Positions 49,225-57,427 are shown, numbered from the stretch's first letter. The stretch: 64,000 nucleotides of DNA from Fragum whitleyi (GCA_948146395.1 OX411555.1:43516225-43580224); one strand, 5' to 3'. The notes: generated by a model not told the origin, from the letters alone. Numbers and translations are program-made.

Positions 49225-49264
49225 TGGACGATACTTCACGTACCAGTACGTGAAGTATCGTCCA
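49225..49264. repeat. 40-bp palindrome near left tip
   Basis: Two perfect 19-bp arms, tggacgatacttcacgtac and its inverse, around a 2-bp centre (ca). It lies 8 bp from the element end and is mirrored at the right tip. It could extrude as a cruciform or act as a protein-binding site for end recognition or origin function (inference). Confidence 0.9.
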
Positions 49265-49540
49265 GATTTTGGGCAGGCTATTTGTGCATTTGGACTTAGT
49301 CTTTTTCACAGAAATGCGAACTTAGGCTTGTGGGGAATATGAGTGTGGACTTAGTCTTTTTAGGAGAAATGCGGGTTGGTTTGTGAGTAATGTGTATGTG
49401 GACTTAGTCCTTATCTTACCGTCCAAAGACGGAAAGATAGGGACTTGTTATAGGGATTTTGTCTTTGAAATAAGTGGTTGAATGTATTGTGAAAGTGAGG
49501 AATGCAAAAGGACTTTGACAATTTGCGAAAGAAAATGAAT

Positions 49541-49574
49541 TCTTTCTTGGTGTTGGGTGGTCCTGAAAAGGACC
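49541..49574 (-). terminator. Histone-type mRNA 3' end signal (left TIR)
   Basis: On the minus strand, GGTCCTTTTCAGGACC (49574-49559) forms a 6-bp stem with a TTTC loop, preceded by AAAAAC and followed by ACCC. CAAGAAAGA (49549-49541) follows after 9 nt. Both parts match the conserved 3' processing signal of replication-dependent histone genes: the SLBP-bound stem-loop and the U7-pairing downstream element, in its sea-urchin form. It lies 174 nt beyond the stop codon of the leftward gene 49748-50251. Confidence 0.88.
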
Positions 49575-49747
49575 GTTTTTGTTGGTTGATAGTTCTGCTA
49601 TTTATCTCAGCACTTCTTTTTGGTCTTTGGTTTCTTGAAGTTTTCGATGTTTTTGCCGTAGGCACCCATCCCTGTCATTGTAGGAATTTTGTATCCCCTC
49701 TCTTTTTCTGAACAATGTCTTTTACTTGGACGAACATTTTCCGTTGA

Positions 49748-50251
49748 TTATGATGATCTCTTGGTTGATGAAGTGTGTGACGATTGCTTCTTTTTCATTA
49801 CAGTCATAATACTATCTACGAGTTTGTGAAAGTTCGTTTGTTCAAAGTCAAATTCAACTGGAATCTTCAGTGGTGTTGGTTTGAATGTGACTGGAGATGA
49901 TGATTGTTGACACAATTTTTGAACATTTTGGTTAAGAATCTGTATTCTCTCCGTCAGTGACTTGAAATCCAAAAAAGATGTGTTGAAGGTATTCAGCTCC
50001 GCAATAATTTTTATCATGATAGCTTCTTGTCGCGAATTCATGGTTTTCAATTCAGCGAGGATGTTTTGAAGAACAACATCATTTGTACTCACTGGTTGGA
50101 AATTCTGTTGAATTGTTGACGAATTCTCCTGAGGTCCAAGTATCTGACAACTCTGCGATCCAAATGTTGAATCCATGGCTGATGCTAGCAAATCATTGTG
50201 TGTGTTATTTGCCTGAGACATGATTTCTTGTAAATTGAAATCTGAATTCAT
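49748..50251 (-). CDS. Polinton leftward hypothetical protein (167 aa, coiled coil)
   Basis: Intact 167-codon frame of unknown function. The N-terminal ~60 residues are Asn/Gln/Ser-rich. Residues about 60-115 are heptad-like (LQNILAELKTM, IIAELNTF, LTERIQILNQNVQKL) and predict a coiled coil, so oligomerisation is likely. The C-terminus is basic (MKKKQSSHTS, TKRSS). There are no cysteines suited to zinc binding and no membrane segment. Transcription most likely starts from the TATAAAA at 50302-50296, about 45 bp upstream of the ATG, under the module at 50326-50397 shared with the gene at the other end. Its mRNA would end at the histone-type signal in the TIR. Position and control suggest an early regulatory or replication-accessory role (inference). 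Confidence 0.7.
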   Translation of the reverse strand: MNSDFNLQEIMSQANNTHNDLLASAMDSTFGSQSCQILGPQENSSTIQQNFQPVSTNDVVLQNILAELKTMNSRQEAIMIKIIAELNTFNTSFLDFKSLTERIQILNQNVQKLCQQSSSPVTFKPTPLKIPVEFDFEQTNFHKLVDSIMTVMKKKQSSHTSSTKRSS

Positions 50252-50295
50252 TTTTGCGTGTGTTCGCTTCGGAGGTTGACGAACGACTGATGAAG

Positions 50296-50302
50296 TTTTA
50301 TA
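50296..50302 (-). promoter_or_regulatory. TATA box of leftward gene
   Basis: TATAAAA on the minus strand, 45 bp upstream of the ATG at 50251 and 24 bp downstream of the shared module. Confidence 0.65.
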
Positions 50303-50325
50303 CTGTTAGCCTACAGTGAAGGGCG

Positions 50326-50397
50326 CGCGGACCTTGGCGAAAGCACCTTTACTTTGACAAGTAAAATGGACGTCGAGATGGGAATTTGTGTTTTCTC
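50326..50397 (-). promoter_or_regulatory. Shared upstream module, left copy
   Basis: Read on the minus strand it opens 'gagaaaacacaaattcccat', passes through 'ccattttacttgtcaaagta' and 'aggtgctt', and closes 'caaggtccgcg'. The same ~72-bp sequence lies at 61527-61598 ahead of the rightward terminal gene, in matching orientation to its gene. It is outside the terminal inverted repeats, so its preservation is not explained by them. It is probably a promoter-proximal or enhancer element. Confidence 0.75.
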
Positions 50398-50473
50398 AGT
50401 GTTAATTTTTCTCAAATTTCTTCTTTATGATGAATTAAATGTAAATATTTTCTATCTCAAACGTTTTGTCAAC

Positions 50474-50737
50474 CTATTCTTTTATCATTTCCTTTAAGTT
50501 CTTCGCACAGTTATTGAACGTGAGGAATAAATTCGCAAAAACTTTTGAAATTGACGGTGAATTCCTGCTGTAGATCCAATGTTTTTTCCTTTGTTTTCTA
50601 CTTGAAACTGATTTTATTTTTATTTTGATGACTGGTAATGTTAGCTGAGATGTATTACTTGTCATTTTTACCATTTTTGACTGGTAAAGAGTTGAAATCT
50701 TATCATTATTCAATCTTAACGTGACTATTTGAAACAC
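50474..50737 (-). CDS. Possible small leftward ORF (87 aa)
   Basis: An 87-codon frame with a basic stretch (SSRKQRKKHW) that could serve as a nuclear signal, and a C-terminus rich in Lys. I recognise no family. Its promoter and 3' end are not evident; the shared promoter module of the next gene follows directly downstream. It could be chance, and is listed because it lies within a compact element. Confidence 0.25.
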   Translation of the reverse strand: MFQIVTLRLNNDKISTLYQSKMVKMTSNTSQLTLPVIKIKIKSVSSRKQRKKHWIYSRNSPSISKVFANLFLTFNNCAKNLKEMIKE

Positions 50738-51004
50738 GCTGATTTAAAACCGGTTGGCTATCGCTTTAAAATGTGAAACTCCGATATGAAACGGGTATCG
50801 GTGTACATGTCAGATAAAAATCGATATTTAATGTAGATGGGTGGATTAAACTCGCAAGTGAAGCATTGTTTTACTTGACTTAGCGTATTGTTGAATTTAT
50901 TTGAAAATGCGATATTGGGTCTATGAAATCTTGTAACTACATTCTGAATACTTTATACGGGTTATGTTCGGTGTATTTTAAATGTGACAATTTGAGAAAT
51001 GGAT

Positions 51005-51039
51005 GCATTCTTGCAATATGGTTGGCCCTGAAAAGGGCC
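51005..51039 (-). terminator. Histone-type mRNA 3' end signal (internal)
   Basis: GGCCCTTTTCAGGGCC on the minus strand (51039-51024): same loop and stem length as in the TIRs, with compensating changes in the stem (C-G instead of T-A at pair 3). It is followed after 10 nt by CAAGAATGC (51013-51005), close to CAAGAAAGA. It begins only 2 nt after the stop codon of the leftward frame 51042-51233. Confidence 0.82.
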
Positions 51040-51041
51040 GT

Positions 51042-51298
51042 TTATTCTAGAGGAAAGAGATTTGAATCCCAGTATTCTTCCCTGTAAATATCAGGAATGT
51101 TTGGGTGAACTCTCTCTCTCCTTGGCTGTCCAATGGGTGCCATAAATTCATTCCACACCCAGTCATCTGTCATCTTCGGCGTCCAAGCACATGGTCCCTT
51201 CCTAGCGGTATGCCGGATTTGCTCAAAAAGCAAAACCTGCGATGGTGGTGGGTGACTGATGTAGATACGGCAAATGATCGGGTGTTTTCAGAGTCCAT
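51042..51298 (-). pseudogene. Small leftward Polinton gene, frame-disrupted
   Basis: A TATAAAAG at 51346-51339 is followed by an ATG at 51298 that opens a 42-codon frame ending at 51170. An overlapping frame without an ATG (51233-51042; TDDWVWNEFMAP, YREEYWDSNLFPLE) looks like the authentic C-terminal part. A one-base indel between about 51175 and 51235 would explain the split; alternatively there is a different start or a splice. The C-terminal part is rich in Trp, Glu and Asp, and I recognise no family. It ends almost on top of a histone-type 3' signal, which supports its having been an expressed gene. Confidence 0.5.
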
Positions 51299-51338
51299 GT
51301 TTGAGTTCCAGAGAATGAATTTCTTATGGAACTGACGT

Positions 51339-51346
51339 CTTTTATA
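51339..51346 (-). promoter_or_regulatory. TATA box of small leftward gene
   Basis: TATAAAAG on the minus strand, 41 bp from the ATG at 51298. It lies directly beside the truncation point of the polymerase remnant, so deletion may have removed upstream control sequence. Confidence 0.55.
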
Positions 51347-51354
51347 CCCAAAAA

Positions 51355-52034
51355 GAGTTTATATCAAAACCATCAAAATACTTTGAACTGATCAACAACC
51401 CTAACTACATTATCAAACATGTAGAAATATTCAATGAAGAATGTTCATTCATTCTGGTCAACTATGAATCAAGTTCGATCATGTTGAGATCTATGGTGTA
51501 GTCAATGTCATTGTTGGATCATTTGTTACGGGCTATGCTAGACTTGAATTGTATAGCATCCTAGAAAAACTGAATGATAGAGTGTTGTACTTTGACACTG
51601 ATAGTTGCATGTACATTCAGACCCACAGTTATGGAATCCACCTAATATCAATAGTAGATTTGGGATATGGACCGATGAAGAAACCAAAATCAAAAATTTA
51701 AAAGTTCAGAGGGTTTGGTCCGAAGAACTATGCATATCAATTGGTTACAAAAGATGGTGGTATCGAAAGTAAATGTAAAGTCAATGCTATAATCTTAGAC
51801 TACAAAACTTGTAAGTTGTTCAATTTCGGTGCATTTACAAAATGTATGCAGGATCGAAGTACTGAAATTAAGATAACCTATGACTGTAGAATCAGGAGAC
51901 ATAGAGATAGAAAAGTCACTAGTGAAGCACAAACAAAAACATTTAGATCAGTATATACAAAGAAAGTAATTGGCAATGATATAGACACTGTCCCATTTGG
52001 ACATTTAAGCATAAGGAGTATAAATAGAGTGTAG
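51355..52034 (+). pseudogene. Protein-primed DNA polymerase B, C-terminal remnant
   Basis: Only the end of the palm and the thumb of the Polinton family-B DNA polymerase remain. The start (PSKYFELIN...) corresponds to the segment soon after motif B. Then come GYARLELYSILEKL and motif C, YFDTDS (51588-51605), with both catalytic aspartates. GPKNYAY follows, and the usual C-terminus VYTKKVIGND, DTVPFG ends at a natural stop. There is a frameshift near 51500-51525, another near 51680 and an in-frame TAA near 51697. The exonuclease, terminal-protein region and motifs A and B, roughly 800-1000 residues, are absent. The element can therefore not copy itself. Confidence 0.9.
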
Positions 52035-52390
52035 AAATGTATGATGGATATCATTTCTTGTGAACAAGCTGAACACTGTACATTAAGATATTGATTCTGT
52101 CTCTTAGAAAACAATGTTTGTTTTAGTTCATTTGGTATTGTACTTAACACATGATTTCGTAAGACAAAAACTGATTAGGAATGAACTAGAAAAAGAGATT
52201 TCACGATTGTTACATCTTATAGACAATTCTATAAAAGAGAAAAAATGATTAAAGAGCTGTAAGATGATAACATTTCTGGCATCTATTATTTACTTCTCGT
52301 GGAAGCTAAATTTTAAAATGTTGCCTTCAACTTCCACTACCAATTGAGTTACGTGAAAAGATCTACAAGATATTCATCGGATATCATACA
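52035..52390. other. Spacer before the 211-aa ORF
   Basis: AT-rich. The last ~65 bp (from about 52326) stay open in frame with the next gene and read protein-like (LPIELREKIYKIF) but have no ATG; see that entry. Confidence 0.5.
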
Positions 52391-53026
52391 ATGGATAAAG
52401 ATATACAAGAAAGAATGAAAGTAGTTTGTATATCAATGTGGATTCGAAAGATGAAAAATGGAATCACGAAAGGTCAGCCTGCAATAGAATTGTCTAAAAT
52501 GAGAGCATATATACAGGAGATGATAAACGATACACAGTTCGACGATAGTGAAATAAAAGTGTTGACGAGTGTCTTACTTAATAACTTCTACTTTTGGAGA
52601 GATAGAGATACATATCAGTGGACATTTAAAACACCAATGCTAAATGGGAGAACATGTAGTGAATTCATTGAGAAACTTGAAAGAAAAGCTAAACAATTTA
52701 ACTTTTACATTTTGTATAGAAAGACATGGATTGATCATGTGAATTATCGAACTACTCCAACTACTGTTGAAGAAGTTGAAGCAATAGAGGGAATCATCAT
52801 ATTTGACAGAGATGTTAGCAAAGAAATAGTGGCCTCCACAGTTTCATCATGTAGAGTGCTTCCTGTCAATGAAGTGGATTACAAACCGGATAGTAAAACA
52901 TTCTTCTTTCCATTTGAATTAGGAAATCGTGAAGTAGGAAAGACAAGTATAATACTATCCGAATCAATATTGAATCATTATTGGACATGGATAAGTGGAC
53001 TTAAAGGTGGATTTAATCATAACTAA
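52391..53026 (+). CDS. Polinton hypothetical protein (211 aa)
   Basis: Intact frame of unknown function. The protein is mixed charged and aromatic (NNFYFWRDRDTYQW, WIRKMKNG) with no transmembrane segment or clear motif. Just before the chosen ATG the same frame continues for about 22 codons, including LPIELREKIYK, which resembles the start of F-box-like folds. The true start may thus have lain upstream and been lost by a small mutation. It lies between the polymerase remnant and the ATPase on the same strand, so it may be a late or accessory protein. Confidence 0.6.
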   Translation: MDKDIQERMKVVCISMWIRKMKNGITKGQPAIELSKMRAYIQEMINDTQFDDSEIKVLTSVLLNNFYFWRDRDTYQWTFKTPMLNGRTCSEFIEKLERKAKQFNFYILYRKTWIDHVNYRTTPTTVEEVEAIEGIIIFDRDVSKEIVASTVSSCRVLPVNEVDYKPDSKTFFFPFELGNREVGKTSIILSESILNHYWTWISGLKGGFNHN

Positions 53027-53039
53027 AGAACTGTTTAAA

Positions 53040-53290
53040 ACTTGTTGATCATTTTGTTTTTGTAAAAAAAATGAAAGTTGTGATTTTTCAAAAAACTTTT
53101 TTAAAAATATTTTTGAAAAATATTTTTTAAAAATATATTTTAAAAAATATTTTTCAAAAATATTTTTAAAAAATATTTTTTAAAAATGTTTTTTAAAAAT
53201 AAAAAATGAACTTGTAAATATGTTGTTGTAAAAAATGTTGTAAAAGAATGTTTTATGTTTCAAAAATGTTAAAGATTAAAAGTTATAAAA
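53040..53290. repeat. AT-only hairpin tract
   Basis: About 53090-53210 consists of A and T runs arranged as repeated 'aaaaatattttt' palindromes that can form several nested hairpins. It lies in the only sizeable gap in the virion block, directly ahead of the ATPase. TATAAAA at 53284-53290 follows and sits 55 bp before the ATPase ATG. Confidence 0.75.
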
Positions 53291-53344
53291 TGAATATATC
53301 TTTGTCATTTTATTTCTATCCATTGAATGGTTAGGACGTAAGAA

Positions 53345-54010
53345 ATGGATGTAGATATTCTCTCCCTCTTGTTTAACCATCCTTGTAATATTTTCATTTC
53401 TGGTCCAAGTGGATGTGATAAAACAGAATTCGTTCACAAACTGATAGATTATCGTGAAGATTTATTTGACATTGCACCAAAAAGAATTACTTGGTGTTAT
53501 AAAGAATGGCAAAATGCATACAGTATCATGAAAGAAAAATTTGATTTCATTACTTTCATTGACGGAATACCTGAAGATGAAAATGAAATTGTAAGTGATG
53601 CATCTATACCACATTTAGTAATATTTGATGATATGTTAGGTGAAAAGGATGAAGAGAAAATCAAATTATGGTTTACTAGAAAAGGTCATCATCGTAAAGC
53701 AAGTGTCATCTATATAACACAAAACATGTTTTCACAGTCAAAATCAAGTAGAACCATTAGTTTGAATTCAAGGTATATGATCCTTTTTCGCAATGAACGT
53801 GATAATAACCAAATAAAGACTCTAGCAAATCAAATGCAAGCCCCACACTTGATTCCTGCGTATAATGATGCAACATCCTTGCCTCATGGTTATTTGGTCA
53901 TTGATTTTCATTCTCGAACTCAAAAAGTATTGAGATTAAGAACTGATATATTTCATAGATGGTATACAAAGAATGAAGATCAAGGTCCAATTATTTATTC
54001 ACCTGTATAA
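53345..54010 (+). CDS. DNA-packaging ATPase (A32/FtsK-HerA type)
   Basis: A 221-residue ATPase expected to drive DNA into the capsid. Walker A lies at 20-27 and reads GPSGCDKT. The family has Gly before the Lys-Thr, and here codon GAT (Asp25) replaces it, which probably weakens nucleotide binding. Walker B is LVIFDD (91-96), followed by MLGEKDEEKI. The sensor region SVIYITQNMF and the downstream NSRYMILFRN, Arg-finger-like segment match Polinton and nucleocytoviral packaging ATPases. Length is normal for Polintons (about 200-250). The stop codon directly abuts the next ATG (TAA-ATG), so the two genes are tightly coupled. Confidence 0.92.
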   Translation: MDVDILSLLFNHPCNIFISGPSGCDKTEFVHKLIDYREDLFDIAPKRITWCYKEWQNAYSIMKEKFDFITFIDGIPEDENEIVSDASIPHLVIFDDMLGEKDEEKIKLWFTRKGHHRKASVIYITQNMFSQSKSSRTISLNSRYMILFRNERDNNQIKTLANQMQAPHLIPAYNDATSLPHGYLVIDFHSRTQKVLRLRTDIFHRWYTKNEDQGPIIYSPV

Positions 54011-54994
54011 ATGGGTGAACTTGTGATCACTCAAGTCCAGTCTTTTGATCTATGTCATCGAGTGAATATGGCATTACCGAGATCATCTACATCAGTGATT
54101 CATGCTTTACAGAACTTAAGTAGACAGACAAACAAATATGAAAGAGAAGCGTTATTGAATGCTGGTTTAAAGGAAATATTGAAATGGTTTTCTTTGGCAG
54201 CACAAAATATCATTGAAAATAGAATCAAGCTACCAAAGCAAACTATTACATATATGAATAAACATAGAGATGATGTAGCTAAGCTTGCTGATCCAAACAT
54301 TAATGAACAAGTAAAACGTAAAATCATATTGAAACCAGGTGGTGGTGGTTTTCTTGGTGGTGTAATAATAAGAAGTCTCCTTAGATGGGATGGAGAAAGA
54401 ACTGCAAGAAAATTTGGTCATGATAAAAAATCTGTTAAAAGAAAATCTCCTAAGAAGAAAGTTGTTAAAAGAAAATCTCTTAAGAAAAAATCCGTGAAAA
54501 GAAAATCTTCAAAGAAAAAAGTTGTAAAAAGAAAATCACCGAAGAAAAAAGTTGTGAATAGAAAAAAGAAAAATTCTCCAAAGAAATCAAAAAACAAATT
54601 CTCGATTGATGAAAGATTCATTACAATGAGAAGATCACATAGACCTTTTTCTAAAATGTCATCAACAAATGTTACACCAAATGTTTCCCCCATTTCATCA
54701 GTTCATTCACCACAAACACCGATGCATATGTCTCCACCTTCATTCTTATCCAGTTCTATGTTTCCGAATTCATCTGCCCGTTTTTCAACCCCAATCTCAA
54801 GTTCAACCTCTGATTCAAGTTATGACAGTGATTTCATTACACCACAACGTATGCCAAAATCAAGTCAGCAGAAACTTAGAAACAGAAAATATGGAATTGC
54901 ACCCTTTTCACCCTTAACAACTTTGGATATGAGAACTGTATCTTCTCCAGCTAGAATAGCTCTTACAGCATTACGAGAAAAATTTTCTACCTAA
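54011..54994 (+). CDS. pX-like protein fused to Lys-rich decapeptide repeats
   Basis: 327 codons. The N-terminal ~125 residues end in KPGGGGFLGGVIIRSLL and align with the whole of the gene at 55055 (shared spacing of N-I/V-I/L, R-x-x-V/L, LA, K-R/K-I-I/L, GGFL), so the two are paralogs. Residues 141-180 are four decapeptides of the form VKRKS[P/L/S]KKK-[V/S]V, with a fifth degenerate, which resembles histone-H1/protamine-like tails. The remainder (about 215-327) is Ser/Pro/Thr-rich. It is presumably a DNA-condensing core protein of the virion. The Met at residue 20 (54068) is an alternative start; the first ATG touches the ATPase stop. The DNA of the repeat is a 30-bp tandem array (54431-54550). 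Confidence 0.78.
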   Translation: MGELVITQVQSFDLCHRVNMALPRSSTSVIHALQNLSRQTNKYEREALLNAGLKEILKWFSLAAQNIIENRIKLPKQTITYMNKHRDDVAKLADPNINEQVKRKIILKPGGGGFLGGVIIRSLLRWDGERTARKFGHDKKSVKRKSPKKKVVKRKSLKKKSVKRKSSKKKVVKRKSPKKKVVNRKKKNSPKKSKNKFSIDERFITMRRSHRPFSKMSSTNVTPNVSPISSVHSPQTPMHMSPPSFLSSSMFPNSSARFSTPISSSTSDSSYDSDFITPQRMPKSSQQKLRNRKYGIAPFSPLTTLDMRTVSSPARIALTALREKFST

Positions 54995-55054
54995 TAAATA
55001 CTTTTAATATTACATGTTCTTTATCATTTATGATTAATCAGAAGACGTGATAAC

Positions 55055-55426
55055 ATGGTGAAAAAAATAAGAAAAGTTCCTTTAATTAGGAAACATGGTC
55101 ATATGGTCATGGCATTAATGAAATCTTCACCAAAGCTAAGAAAAAAATTAGTTAAAGAATTATCATCTCCAGTGATAAGATGTATATCAGAATGTTGTCA
55201 CAATGTTTTAAAAGGCAATGTACACCTAACAGATGCTCAGAAGAAGAAGTTGTATTCAAACCGTCAACATCTTCGAAATCTTGCTTCAAAATCAGTGTCT
55301 GTAAAAAAGAAGAAACGCATTTTGAATCAGAAGGGTGGTTTTCTCCCATTGTTAGGGTCTGCATTAATACCATTATTAGGTAAAGCTGTCACTGGAGGGA
55401 TTGGTGGTGCAATTAAAGCTTTATAA
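55055..55426 (+). CDS. pX-like small basic/hydrophobic virion protein
   Basis: 123 residues: Lys/Arg-rich for the first ~90 (VKKIRKVPLIRKHGH, SVSVKKKKRILNQ), then KGGFLPLLGSALIPLLGKAV and a Gly-rich hydrophobic end. This basic-then-membrane-active layout is a known Polinton/adintovirus virion component that has been compared with adenovirus core protein X (moderate certainty). It could bind packaged DNA and help breach membranes. Free-standing, unlike its fused paralog just upstream. Confidence 0.75.
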   Translation: MVKKIRKVPLIRKHGHMVMALMKSSPKLRKKLVKELSSPVIRCISECCHNVLKGNVHLTDAQKKKLYSNRQHLRNLASKSVSVKKKKRILNQKGGFLPLLGSALIPLLGKAVTGGIGGAIKAL

Positions 55427-55470
55427 TCTTATAAACCTGTGATTTCTGTGAAGAAGTACCTTTACAAAAA

Positions 55471-56325
55471 ATGTCAGTAAGAAAAATGGTCATTGTTCCT
55501 TTCCAAGTACTTAATGATATGAAGCAATGGAGGGATGAACAAAATCAAACACCTATTTTACCACAAAATCCACAAGTAACCAATGTTTCCCACCTATATA
55601 AGGATATGAAAAATACATTAGAAAGAACTGATATCTCTGAAACAGATAAAGCACAAAAGTATGGAGAAACATTGTTCAAACTACAAAATTCATTTGAAAA
55701 GGTGAAACATCCGACATTACCCCAATCTTCAAAAATTCAAGAGGTGGATCCAAGAACAGAATCAATAAATGTTTCATTACATGATCGTATCTTAGAAAGT
55801 GTACCTAAAACCATGCAGAGAAAAGCTAAGCTTCTGTTAAATATTCTTAGAGATAATGATAACATATCATGGGATAATCAAGGTATGGTAACATATAAAG
55901 GAAAACCTATCCCAGGTTCAAATATCATTGATCTCATAAATGATTCATTACGTAAGAGAAAAGGAATTGAACCCAGAGGATGGGAAGTATTCTCTAAAGC
56001 TTTACATGAAAGCAATGTTCCACAAGAAGTAGTTGGAAACATGTCAAGATGGCAATGGATGCAAAAATATCAGCCTGAAAGTGAATCTAGCGAATCAGAA
56101 ATAAGTTTTAGTACACCCTTTAAAACCCCCGTCAGAAGTTTAGTAAGATCTCCAACCAAAATGAAAACCATAAAGAAGAAAACCTTAAGCCACTTAAGAA
56201 AAATGTCACCATATGCCACGACTCATGAAAAAGAAAAAAGAAAAGATCTTTACACTCAACAACTTTTAAGTCCTATAAAAAAAGATTTTATTTCTAAAAG
56301 TCTTCAGTCATGGGAGGCATACTGA
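55471..56325 (+). CDS. Conserved Polinton protein (284 aa), function unknown
   Basis: Intact. The middle (about residues 112-190) contains MQRKAKLLLNIL, MVTYKGKPIPGSNIIDLIND and GWEVFSKALHESNVP, a block I recall as recurring in invertebrate Polinton proteins and in proteins automatically predicted from genomes. The N-terminus is predicted helical. The C-terminal third is Ser-rich and basic (SPTKMKTIKKKTLSH). It overlaps the first 16 bases of the integrase frame. A minor virion or scaffold role is possible, but nothing in the sequence proves it. Confidence 0.7.
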   Translation: MSVRKMVIVPFQVLNDMKQWRDEQNQTPILPQNPQVTNVSHLYKDMKNTLERTDISETDKAQKYGETLFKLQNSFEKVKHPTLPQSSKIQEVDPRTESINVSLHDRILESVPKTMQRKAKLLLNILRDNDNISWDNQGMVTYKGKPIPGSNIIDLINDSLRKRKGIEPRGWEVFSKALHESNVPQEVVGNMSRWQWMQKYQPESESSESEISFSTPFKTPVRSLVRSPTKMKTIKKKTLSHLRKMSPYATTHEKEKRKDLYTQQLLSPIKKDFISKSLQSWEAY

Positions 56326-57427
56326 AGCGTAAGTCCAAAGATGCACTGTTAAGAAAATTATATTATGGATTAAATAAAAATAAAGTTGCATATTCAAGCA
56401 TAAAAGAATTATACAAAGCAGCGAAGTCCACTTTGAAAACCATATCATATCAAGATGTTAAAAAATGGTTACAAGGGGAATCAACATACACCTTACATAA
56501 GCCTATTCGAAGAAAATTTCAAAGACGTAAAACTATTGTTGCAGGAATCGATCACCAATGGCAAGCTGATTTAGCAGACATGCAACAATTTTCAAATCAA
56601 AATAATGGGTTTAGATATTTACTTTGTGTTATTGATGTCTTTTCAAAATTTGCATGGGTTGTACCTATCAAGAATAAGATGGGAAAAACATTGATAAATG
56701 CATTTCAGTCCATCCTTAAATCACGAAAACCTCTATCATTACAAACAGATAAAGGAAGTGAGTTCAAAAACAAAGACTTTCAAACGTTTTTGATAAAGAA
56801 AAAGATCCATTATTTCACTACAGATAATCCAGAGACTAAAGCAAGTATTGTGGAAAGATTTCAACGTACGTTGAAAACTAGAATGTGGAAATATTTCACT
56901 CATAAAAAACACGAAGATATATTGATGTTCTTCAGAACTTTGTGAATAATTATAACAATACTTTTCACCGGAGCATTAAAGCAAACCCATCAGATGTTAA
57001 TCATTCTAATGAAGCAAAAATTTCAGAGAACTTATATGCAAAAAGTGAAACAAAAGTGATTAAGAAGATAAAAAACAAACCAAAATTAAAGAAAGGTGAT
57101 CGTGTTCGTATCAATAAAACAAAACATACATTTGAGAAAGGATATCTTCCAAATTGGACACAAGAATTATTCGAAATCACTCATGTAAATTTAAAAACAT
57201 CTCCAATCACATATAAAATTAAAGATCTAGCAAATGAACCTATCCTTGGGTCATTTTATGAACAAGGATTGCAACTTATAAAAGATGATGAAGTTTATGA
57301 AATAGATTCAGTTCTTGATAAGCGAACAAGACGTGAAGGTAAAAAAATAATCAAAGAAATCAAAGTCAATTGGAAAGGTTATCCTAAAAAAGTTCAAAGT
57401 TGGATACCAGAATCATATTTAACGTGA
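56310..57427 (+). pseudogene. Retroviral-type integrase with chromodomain, frameshifted
   Basis: The first frame (56310-56945) holds the rve catalytic core: Asp87 in HQWQADLADM, Asp147 in LQTDKGSEF and Glu182 in SIVERF, a D,D-35-E arrangement with all three present. Near 56935-56945 the frame ends at TGA within what should be a continuous domain. The continuation is in the next frame (56942-57427), beginning with NNYNNTFHRSIKANPSD. That part carries the SH3-like DNA-binding segment (KKGDRVRINK) and a C-terminal chromodomain (YEIDSVL, VNWKGYP, SWIPESYL). A single-base loss at the junction explains it. The enzyme inserts the element and makes the 6-bp duplication. This copy is inactive unless the break is an assembly error or is bypassed. 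Confidence 0.9.

Larger units (their letters stand above)
49217..49601 (+). repeat. Left terminal inverted repeat (385 bp)
   Basis: Matches the inverse of 62003-62440. From the tip inwards it holds a 40-bp palindrome, two full and one partial ~50-bp subrepeats ('tggacttagtctttttcaca'-like, 'acttaggcttgtggggaata'-like), and a histone-type stem-loop on the minus strand. It is 53 bp shorter than the right copy because it has one subrepeat fewer. Confidence 0.95.

Noticed and set aside
49411..49711. Open frames inside and beside the left TIR, including a hydrophobic 69-codon plus-strand frame
   Set aside because: Similar frames recur in the right TIR only because the DNA is an inverted repeat. 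They run across the histone-type stem-loop and lack promoters.
54100..54693. Minus-strand frames rich in Phe opposite the Lys-rich protein
   Set aside because: Antisense reading of Lys codons gives Phe/Leu-rich sequence. The plus-strand frame fits the gene order and codes for recognisable paralogous sequence.
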